A stretch of DNA of 18,807 bases, from NCBI GenBank assembly GCA_002104895.1, contig MCFG01000652.1:1-18807 (forward strand), in the 5' to 3' direction. Position 1 is the first letter of the stretch. Every line of letters starts with the position of its first letter. The position numbers and the translations under genes are program-made. The notes under the pieces were generated by a model. That model saw nothing but the letters and a program-made list of their open reading frames with translations, was not told where the DNA came from and ran no database searches. The DNA comes from Anaeromyces robustus (Eukaryota > Neocallimastigomycota > Neocallimastigomycetes > Neocallimastigales > Neocallimastigaceae). This document shows, piece by piece, positions 10,186-18,807 of this stretch.

Positions 10186-12517
10186 AATAAACTAATTCAT
10201 ACAGACTTAAATGAATCATCAAATAAATTTATAACTGGTAAAAAAAAAATTTATTTTTAGCATTTCTAGATATATTTTCTAGAAAATTTTAATATTTACT
10301 TTATTAGAAATCAAATATGAAATAACTGAAACAGTTTTACAATTTCTTAAGTGTCTTAATAATCATTATAATTATTAACAATAAATCCTTTTAAAACAAA
10401 TATCAGTAAAAAAAAAATTGAGAATAGGAAAAAAGAAAAAAAAAACTTATTGTTTAAATACCTAAATAAAAAATGCTTTTTATAATTCACAAAGTAATGG
10501 TAATATTAAAAGATTTAATTTATACCATTATTAGACTATTCAAAAATGTTAACGTTATAAAATAAAATAGATATTAAATTTATAGGATTTTAGAATTTTA
10601 GGACTAACTACACATATTATTTTATATAATATCGCCAACTTAAAAGATTATCAAATAATAAAAGAGATTCTTTATTTTTTAACGATATAGATATTCTTAA
10701 TTTAAAACACAAAATCAATTAGCCAATAATAAAAATAATAAATAAAATAAAATAAAGATTATAGCATTCAAAGACAATAACATCGATGATATTTATCTTA
10801 GTAAAGAAGTACTATTAATTATAATGATAATCATGATAATAATATATTAACTAAAAATAATTCGGTTAAAAGTTCATTCATTAATAGGAATTTATGTATA
10901 AAACAACATTATTTATTGGTTCATGATTAATATTAATTGTAATAAGTATTTCAAATTATTTGATACAAGCTACAACTAGTATAAATAGATGTACTTTTCT
11001 TTTATTTGTAACTACATTAAAGTTTATACATATATATAAACCTACTAAATAACAATGTTAAAGTAATTGGTAATATATAAATAAGGCTTATATTAAATAT
11101 CAACTAAAAAAGATATATTAATTAATTAAATGAATTAATAATTAAAATTTAAGTAAATTATATAATACTAATTATATTAAATAAGTAAGTAAAATGTAAT
11201 TTAAATAAATTAAATCAAATAGTCAATGAAAGATATATATATTATAATATATATGAATATATATTAATTAATTTATATTTGATATAGTAATAAATAAAAT
11301 ATAATATATAATAATTAAAAAAAAATAAACAAACTTTAATATATTTAATAAAATTTTTACCATATTAAAAAATAGTTTAAATGATTAATTTAAAATATAT
11401 TTTATTTATTTAATATATATTAGTTATTACTATTCTACCTATTAATAAATATATAGAATATATTGTATTAAATATAATATTATATATTATGAAATAGTTT
11501 TATAGATCACATATTTAAATAAATTTATAAATTAAAATAATAAAATATAATATTAAAATTTATTCCACATAATATCTTATTCCACATTTGTTTGTATTTA
11601 ATTATATTATAATATTTATTATATTTATAATATTTATAATATTATATTATTTGAAAATTATCATCCATCATTTGTAGGGTTTCTTTATTATTATTATAAT
11701 CATAATTAATAATTCTATTATGTAATTAACAAAATGATATTTTTTTTTTAATTATATTGATAATTATTGAAAATAGTAAATATAATTGTATTTAATATTT
11801 TAGGATGAAATTATGTTATATTTTATATTTTTGTATTGTTATTTCATAGATAATATTAATATTTTTGTTTTTATTTTTTTGTATATAATATTTTTTGTTT
11901 AGTTAAAATTTTTGAGATATTATTTTTTTAAATAGATATAAAAATAATGTTTTCATAAAAATATATCCATTAAAAAAACAAAAACAAAAACAAAAACATC
12001 CATATATTTATTTATCTATATAATAGTAATCATGAGATAAATTTTTGATATTTATAATATTAGAGTTAAATTAAAAAAAATTATTATACTTCTTTTTAAA
12101 AACTCATTTAATCTATTATAATATTATGCTGTATGATATTTATTGATATTATAAAATAAAACCATTACAAAAATATTTAAATTAATTATTTATTTTTAAG
12201 AAAATAGAAATAAGATTAGATAAAAAAAAAAAAAAGAATTTCTATACTAATAATATACAATCTTCATAATATTAAAAAGCAATAACTAAACTATAATTAC
12301 GTATATCTTAAATAATTCTTCAATTATTACAATTAAATATTATAATAAATAATTAATTTATTGTGGATATTATATATTATTAATATAAAAAATCTTTTTT
12401 TTTTATCTAATCCTCTTTCTATTTCGTTTTAAAAATAAATAATTAAATAACTAACTAAATAAGTAAAAATTAAATAAGTAAGTAAGTAATTAACTAACTA
12501 ACTAAATAAATAAATAT

Positions 12518-12518
<1 letters not shown>

Positions 12519-12581
<63 letters not shown>

Positions 12582-12582
12582 T
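12519..12582. repeat. (TTTA)n microsatellite, about 16 units
   Basis: Uninterrupted ATTT tetranucleotide repeat. The upstream flank (about 12492-12515) is CTAA/AAAT repeat on the complementary register, giving hairpin potential. Confidence 0.9.
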
Positions 12583-13767
12583 ATTTAAAACAAAAATTAT
12601 TATAAGAAAAAGTTAAGCAGTAATGTAAATAAATTATTGAATTTATGTGTCATCAACAATTTAAAAAATATATTTAAAATTATATCCTATTGTTTTCTCA
12701 TATATTGTTAATAATTTACAATATATTAATTAAAATTGATAATATGTTTATTTTATTTTATATAACTACCAAAACTTGTTAATTCTTTTTATATATATTT
12801 TAATTAAAAAGAATTTATATTATAACATATTATTTATATTTATAATAAATATAAATTCATATTTGTGCCATATTTTAATATATTATTAAGTGATTTTAAT
12901 ATTTTAATTTATTCCATTTATGGTATTTATAATCATTTATTATAAAAAAGGACAATAATTGTGGATAATATTTAATTAAAATAATTAATTATTATTAAAT
13001 TTAAGTGGATGCATTATTATATAGTTTAAGTGGAATAACCCTAAATTTAATATATATTTATAATATATTAAAATATATTGTTATTTTATATTTCACATTT
13101 ATTACCAATTAATTGTCATTTATAGTGTAATAATAAATATATAATAGTATAAGTTTTAAATTTATATTATAATATATATAGTATATTATAAATAAAAAAA
13201 AAACAAGAGTATTTAAAGTATTACAGTATATTATTCTTTTATTTCAATATATAATATAATATATGATAATATATGATTTCATTTAAATAAATCATATAAT
13301 GAACTTAATTTTATTATAATATTATATTAATTTTTTTTTGCTAAAATGTTAAAAAGTTATATGATTATTATTTGTGTTATATATTAATATTAATATATAT
13401 TAATTAATTTATTTATTTTTTGTTATTTAAAAAAAATTTTTTTTTTAAAATTTTATACCCATCTCAATGTTTTTTTTTTTATTTCTTTTTTTTTTTTGAA
13501 TACATTCTTATTTTAAAATTTATAATAAATTAAAAGACATTTCTTTAAATCTTCATTTAACATAATTAATAATTAATATTTAAATAATATTACTTTAAGA
13601 TTTTCAATGATTATTATTTTAATATATAAATTATTAGTAATTCAATTTTTTTAAATTATAAATTGTTGATAAGAAAATTAAGAAAATTAATAGAGAAATA
13701 AAACATAAGAATTTTTTATTATTAATAAGTTTAATAAAACAAAAAGACATTGAAATTTATAATAAAT

Positions 13768-13780
<13 letters not shown>

Positions 13781-13798
<18 letters not shown>

Positions 13799-13862
13799 AG
13801 ATAAATAAATAAATAAATAAAAAAAATAAAATAAATAGATAAATAAATAAATAAATAAATAA
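13781..13862. repeat. (AAAT)n microsatellite with GATA interruptions
   Basis: Two blocks of AAAT repeat each carry a TAGATAAATAAATAAATAAA segment, suggesting a local duplication. It sits about 50 bp upstream of the proposed zinc-finger start codon. Confidence 0.8.
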
Positions 13863-13914
13863 TATAGATTCTATATAAAGATTTTAATTCTTTTAAATAA
13901 TAAAGTTTAATAAA

Positions 13915-14612
13915 ATGAGTAAGTAATTAATTAATTTATTATTTTATATTATATATATAAATGATTATCATATGTATTTATTTCTAAATATTTATTTTTT
14001 TTATCCTAAGCTACGGAAGATCCAGTTAATGTTGCACCTTCTTGTGACAAAAGAAATATTATGAAAATTGATTCAATATTAAATGCTACGTCTGTGTCAC
14101 CAATAAAAATGAAAACAAAATATAAAATAATAAGAACTGATCCAATTATAAAAGATAAAACATTTAAAACAAGACATCAAATTACAACTCAGGAACAAAA
14201 ATATAAAAATGATATATGGAAAACACTTAATAAGGAATCAAAACCATTCATATTAAAATATAAAGAGGAAAAATCTAATAAAGAAAATATAAATAAAAGA
14301 AAAACTAAGGACTATAAATGCACATACCCAGATTGTAATAAAGTATTTACAAGAGCTTGCGTTTTAGTTCGTCATCATAATCAAGTTCATGGAAATTCCT
14401 TTCGTCCTTACATTTGTGATATTTGTGGTGAAAGTTTTGGTAAACAATTCTATTTAACTCGTCATAAAAAATCTCATAATCTTATTAAACCATACCATTG
14501 TTCAAGATGCTTAAAAGGTTTCACTCGGTCGGATTCTTGTTTACGTCATATTAGAACTACTGGTTGTAAACCATATGATGAGATTGTAAAAGGTGTTGAT
14601 GATGAAAATTAA
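13915..14612 (+). CDS. C2H2 zinc-finger protein (three fingers), probable transcription factor
   Basis: Model: join(13915..13918, 14011..14612), 201 aa. The main exon is open from 14011 and an acceptor CCTAAG ends at 14010. The phase requires one upstream base, and ATGA followed by GTAAGT at 13915-13924 supplies it, giving MTTEDPVNVAPSCDKRN. If this is wrong, the first internal ATG at 14061 gives 183 aa. The N-terminal half is Lys-rich and probably disordered. Fingers in the 201-aa numbering: ZF1 105-128 (CX4CX12HX4H, YKCTYPDCNKVF), ZF2 137-157 (CX2CX12HX3H, YICDICGESF), ZF3 165-187 (CX2CX12HX5C, with Cys as last ligand). The X4 spacing of ZF1 is common in fungal regulators. Binding to DNA in the nucleus is expected from the family, but the target is unknown and no specific ortholog is recognised. 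The stop is TAA at 14610. Confidence 0.88.
13919..14010 (+). other. Proposed intron after the fourth coding base (zinc-finger gene), 92 bp
   Basis: GTAAGT donor directly after ATGA, AT-only interior, T-rich run and CCTAAG acceptor. The phase (1) fits the frame of the long exon exactly. Confidence 0.7.
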
Positions 14613-15488
14613 ATTTATATCGTCTTTTATAATGTGTATAAAATGTGTATTTCATAATTTGTAAGATAAAGAAAAAAAGAAAAAAATAATTTAAATAATT
14701 TAAATTAGATTCATTTAAATTAAAATTAAAATAATTCATTTTCTTTTTTTCTTATTTCTTTTTTCTTATTTCTTTCTTTTCTTTTTCTCTTCATTTTTCA
14801 TTTTATTATATTATCTTTTATCTTTTACATTTTTTTTTTTTATATATTAAATAGTTCTGATAATTTTTTTTTCTTTTTTTACTATAATTTTTTTTTTTTT
14901 TAAATATTAGCCACTTTTCATATATAATATATCATAAATATTATCATAAATATCTAGTTAACAGATTTTATTAATATTTTGTTGACATCAATAAGCATTT
15001 TTTTTTTAATCGTTTTTCTTTTATAAAATATAATAGTTATGTCATATAAAGTTAAAGACGTTATTCATGTAACATTAACATTTTTATAGTATTTTTTTTT
15101 TTTCTTTTAAATTTATATGATAATAACTATTTTATCTCTATATTATTATTATTAATTTTTTTTGAAGCAATTAACATTCAATATTATAAAACTTTTATAA
15201 ATTTTATAAAAGTAATATCATTTATCTTTAATTTTTTTTTCTCTTTTTTATGCTTTAATGTATAAAATAGTAAAAAAAGGAAATTATATATATGTAAAAG
15301 TTAATAATATTAAAAAAAAAAAAAAATAGTAAAAAAAGATAGCAAATGATAATTAAAAATTAAATAGACATTTAAATACAATTCTTAAGAAAGAAAGAAG
15401 AAATATTCTATATATTATTATTATTTTGTTATTTTATTATAAAATATAAATATATATTAAGTGTCATACATTAGAAAATTAAAATAAC

Positions 15489-15550
<62 letters not shown>
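15489..15550. repeat. (AAT)n microsatellite, block 1
   Basis: About 20 uninterrupted AAT units, followed by two exact tandem copies of a 21-bp unit (15546-15566 and 15567-15587, AATAAATATATT plus ATAAAAAAT). Confidence 0.85.
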
Positions 15551-15553
<3 letters not shown>

Positions 15554-15603
15554 TATTATAAAAAATAATAAATATATTATAAAAAATAATAATAAAATAA
15601 TAA

Positions 15604-15659
<56 letters not shown>

Positions 15660-15692
15660 TAACAATAACAACAACAACAATAATAATAATAA
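15604..15692. repeat. (AAT)n microsatellite, block 2, with CAA/AAC variants
   Basis: AAT repeat up to about 15655, then mixed AACAAT and ACA units and a return to AAT. Poly-Leu or poly-Ile reading frames on the minus strand are artefacts of this repeat. Confidence 0.85.
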
Positions 15693-16036
15693 TTACTAAT
15701 AGCTAATAATAATATTATTATTATTTTATTTTTATTATTTATATATATATTTATTATTTATATATATTTTATGTTTATATATGTTTATATAAATATTTTT
15801 ATTTTAAAATATAAATAAATAAAAAGCGAAATCAGAGAATAATTTTAATAATTACAAATTGAAATTTTATTTTAATTTTTTTTTTTTTTTTTGTTTTTAT
15901 TTTTGTAATAAAATAGTAATAAAAATAAAAATAATGAAGTTTTAAATAGAATATATATTTTATGATAAAAATTTATAGACTAATATTTATAATAAAAAAC
16001 ATTGTGTAACAATTTTTATTTTTTTATGATTATTTT

Positions 16037-16140
16037 AACCAAAGTAAATCTACAACAAACTTAAATGATTCAATCAATAACCAAAGAAATTCTACAACAA
16101 ACTTAAATGATTCAATTAATAACCAAAGTAATTCTACTAC
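16037..16140 (+). repeat. 42-nt in-frame tandem repeat in LINE N-terminal region (2.5 copies)
   Basis: Units at 16037-16078 and 16079-16120 and a partial one from 16121 encode NQSKSTTNLNDSIN, NQRNSTTNLNDSIN and NQSNSTTTSS. The repeat keeps the reading frame and starts exactly at the apparent 5' limit of the element. Confidence 0.85.
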
Positions 16141-18412
16141 AACATCCTCACAATCTAATACTTCAGATTCTTTCCAACGCAACTCATTAGTTAGTATACA
16201 CTCTAATCTCAACACTCTTAATTCTATCAAAGATAAGTTTACTTTTTGTCTCAGTTGGAATACCAATGGATGGAACCACGAAAAGAAAGATAGTATCGAA
16301 TACTTTATCACATTATTCAAACCTCTTTTTCTCTGTTTTCAAGAAACAAAGAACGGTTCTGGTGCCAATAGTAGTCAACCATGTAAAGTCACTATTCCCA
16401 ATTACCGATATTTTGTTAGAAGAGCCGTTGATAGTATTCCAGGCATGAGAGGTTTATTTTTAGGTTATCATAAATCTTGTCAAGCAATACTTGAAGAGAA
16501 TTCATTTAATTACATTATTTCCTTAACTAATTATAATATATACGACTCTAAATGCTCTGTTGGAAATGTATATATCCCTGTCAGCTCTCATTCTACACAA
16601 GTGAAGTGTGCTTTAACAGAAGTTATTGAATGGCTTAATATTCATCGTGATCATGCTTCTATTCTTGTTGGGGATTTTAACATGAAAACAGTGGACCTTG
16701 AAGAAAAAATATCACCGATTAATGGTTGGATAATTTTACCTCTCAATAGTTCAAGAATCTCTTGGGTTCAAGGTAATTTATCTTCAGATATTGATCATGC
16801 TTTGGTTAATTATAAAATGTTGAACCTTATATCTTATGCTTCCTTTATTGATTATCACCCAGTCTCTGATCATAAACCAATGTTAGTATATTGTAAGAAA
16901 AATTTTGTTGATCTCTCCTTTACTCACCCAAAAAAGGTTGTTCAATGGAATAGAATTCGCTGTAAGGAAATGAAAAACGATATTGTTGACAATAACAAGT
17001 TTGCTATTTTAAATAATGAGATCTTTAATAATCCTTCTCTTTCTATTGATGATCTAGTTGATAAGTTTATTAATACTTCTAATTCAATTGCAGAGGACCT
17101 TGAAATTACATCTTCTACTGGAATTAGGAAATCAATGTTCCATATGTCACGTAATATTTACTGTCTTCAAAGAATCAAAAGCTTGAAGTATCGACAAATT
17201 AAAAAGAGCCATTTGGATTATGAACCTAATCAATTTATTATCCTTGTTGCATCTTATAATAAATTATGCCAATCTATTCATAAAAAATGTAATGAATTTA
17301 GAAGACAAAACTATTTATTTTGGATTAAAGTAGGCTGCGAGGCTACCTTAAAAAATGACAGCAGAAAATCATGGTCATGGATTAAGAAGAATATTAAAAA
17401 TAACAATCAGGAGTTATTTATACCTCATCCTATCAGAGACCACCAAGATAACTTAGTGTATAGTACTAAAGATCAATTAGATGTTTGGTGTAATTATTAT
17501 AAGAAACTTAGTTATGACTCTACTGGACATAGCATGAATAAAAAATTCTGGAAGTATTCTCCCGCTATCAATCGTATAAAGAGTGGAAATAACATAGTAT
17601 GGGATATTAACCAAGATATCAGCATTGAAGAAATCAAAAAGGCCATCCTTTCTATCCCTAACTTTAAAGCCTCGGGTCCCGACGGTATCCCTATTGAATT
17701 TTATAAAGCTTTAATTCCTGATTCCTCTTCAGATGACTCTGCAAATAATGATTCCTATGTTCCGGCTGGTCTTAGTTGTTTCCATTTCTTAATTAATCGT
17801 ATTTGGAATGGTGATTTTCCTATTTTTTGGAATAATGCTTCCATTGGTTTCTATTCCAAAAAAGGCGATCTTCTAATTGTGTAACTACGGTGGTATCTCT
17901 CTTATCAATAATGGTATTAAGATTCTTTCCGAAATTATTGCTTCTAGAATTTCTGAATATGGTATAAGTCATGGATCATTAGACCAGAAAATTTGGCTTC
18001 GGAATAAGGAAGAATGTATTAGTCTTTATATTCTATTCTTTCTATTTGTCAAAGACGTAAATTCAAAGGGGAAGATACTTATTTAGCTTTTCTGGATCTT
18101 AAAAAAGCTTACGATTCTGTGCCCATTATAACATTTTTCGAAAATTTATACTCTTGGTATACAAGGAAAATGCTTTCAATTTTTGGAGAACCTATATCTG
18201 TCTTCCAAAGCTTGTGTTAAAATTAATGGACAATTTTCCGATTCTTCAGAATACTTAAAGGAGTTCGACAAGGATGTCCCTTATCTCCTATACTTTTTAA
18301 TTTGTTTATCAACGACATCTTCAACGATTGCCTGCATAATGGTGTGAAAATAGATACTGAATATTGTTGTTTTGTTGGTTTGTTGTTGTTGTTTATGATG
18401 TTTGTTTTGTTT
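16037..18412 (+). mobile_element. LINE (non-LTR) retrotransposon fragment, APE-type endonuclease plus reverse transcriptase
   Basis: An abrupt change at about 16037 from AT desert to coding-like, less AT-extreme DNA. The fragment carries an endonuclease/exonuclease/phosphatase domain followed by reverse transcriptase motifs. It ends at about 18412, near where the RT active-site Asp-Asp motif would be, and no 3' UTR or poly(A) belonging to the element is recognisable. LINE insertion normally loses the 5' end, so the missing 3' end suggests a later deletion or rearrangement. The 3' boundary is approximate. Confidence 0.85.
16037..18412 (+). pseudogene. LINE polyprotein remnant: endonuclease (intact frame) and frameshifted reverse transcriptase
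   Basis: The frame is open from 16010 to 17884 without a stop; the first ATG (16445) is internal, and a start may be lost. Endonuclease motifs in order: SWNTNGW (16253-16273), FQETK (16337-16351), GDFN (16670-16681), SDIDH (16784-16798) and SDH (16865-16873), matching the catalytic layout of APE-like LINE nucleases. The RT begins with FKASGPDGIP (17663-17692). It continues in a second frame with NYGGISLIN (17883-17909) and returns to the first for FLDLKKAYDSV (18089-18121, motif A Asp). It goes to the second again for about 18150-18258 and back for GVRQGCPLSPILFN (18260-18301, motif B). The expected active-site FADD is replaced by a degenerate Gly/Leu/Met stretch near 18375-18410. At least four frameshifts make it inactive as read. 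Confidence 0.85.
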
Positions 18413-18807
18413 TTTTTTTTCATTATAATTTTTTATTTTTTTATTTTTTTTTAATTTATTTGTTGCATTACCAATTTGAGTTATTATTGTTTTATATTAA
18501 AAAAAATACTGAACTTTATATTTTTTCCTTTACCCAGAAAAAAAAAAAAAAAAAAAAAAAACATTTTTATCATCAATGGTAATTAAAAGCTAAAACTTGA
18601 ATAAAACCAATAATTACTTTATGTCAATAAACAATAATTAAATAATAATATTAAATTAATTAATTTATTAATTAACAAATTTTTTATTATTATTTAATTG
18701 GAATTGTATTGTTTTTATATTAAAAAAAATTTAAAGTTTTAAATTCATGGTTGTCCAATAAAAATTTAAGTTAAATTATACATAAAAATAAATGATAAAA
18801 TTAATAA
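18413..18807. other. AT-rich tail, no gene
   Basis: T-rich runs, an A run at about 18539-18560, and simple AT sequence to the window end. No coding sequence or continuation of the LINE could be recognised. Confidence 0.6.

Larger units (their letters stand above)
9740..13914. other. 4.2 kb AT desert, no supported gene
   Basis: All frames are dense in stops and no exon-like island with coding bias is seen. It contains ACTA repeats (about 9936-9972), a T28 run (10154-10181), and a faint integrase-like scrap at 10475-10549. Also present are a 14-bp palindrome at 10274-10287, (TTTA)n at 12519-12582 and (AAAT)n at 13781-13862. The last ~150 bp should contain the promoter and leader of the zinc-finger gene. 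Confidence 0.6.
14613..16036. other. AT-rich intergenic spacer
   Basis: No gene seen. The first part has a pyrimidine-only stretch (about 14740-14795, CTTATTTCTTTTTT-like units). Numerous T runs follow, then the AAT microsatellites at 15489-15692. The final ~350 bp is plain AT-rich sequence up to the LINE boundary. Confidence 0.65.

Noticed and set aside
15471-15680. Poly-Leu/poly-Ile protein on the minus strand
   Set aside because: Translation of the (AAT)n microsatellite blocks.
16030-16320. Minus-strand open frame with LLWLLIESFKFVVE repeats
   Set aside because: Antisense of the in-frame 42-nt repeat of the LINE; the plus strand carries endonuclease motifs.
16266-16448. Separate small gene MDGTTKRKIV in another frame
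   Set aside because: It overlaps the endonuclease frame, which has consecutive catalytic motifs; this one has none.

Overview
The window looks like an anaerobic gut fungus (Neocallimastigomycota, Neocallimastix/Piromyces-like). The DNA is extremely A+T rich and full of A/T homopolymers and (AAT)n/(AAAT)n microsatellites. Introns are short and AT-only with GT..AG ends, coding islands are sparse, and asparagine-rich proteins are common. One gene encodes a bacterial-type solute-binding ectodomain joined to a seven-helix receptor core, an architecture I recall as abundant in these fungi. The lineage call is inference, not a database match.

Layout. 1-2769 (+): the 3' part of a multi-exon receptor gene; four exons are visible, the first exon(s) lie upstream, and exon 3 carries an in-frame TAA. 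2770-3683: simple-repeat spacer. 3684-4187 and 6702-7310 (+): two intronless paralogous genes of an unrecognised family, with a Pro/Gly/Tyr or Asn/Tyr-rich head, an acidic core, one hydrophobic Gly-rich segment, a Lys-rich stretch and a low-complexity tail. They are separated by a 2.5 kb AT-rich spacer. 7954-9739: a cluster of decayed non-LTR retrotransposon (LINE) material, made of a short copy ending in poly(A), then a longer copy with the C-terminal coding end, 3' UTR and poly(A). 9740-13914: a 4.2 kb AT desert with at most a faint integrase-like scrap. 13915-14612 (+): a C2H2 zinc-finger gene whose first coding exon is probably only ATGA. 14613-16036: AT-rich spacer. 16037-18412 (+): a second LINE fragment with apurinic-type endonuclease and reverse transcriptase, broken by frameshifts and ending near the RT active-site motif. 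18413-18807: AT-rich tail.

No operon or defence-type system is visible, and the genes look functionally independent. The receptor would sense an extracellular ligand, and the zinc-finger protein is probably a transcription factor. The most distinctive observations are a hairpin that recurs three times in the LINE-derived DNA with a compensatory base-pair change, the direct-repeat structure that may explain the short element, and the uncharacterised paralogous membrane-protein pair.
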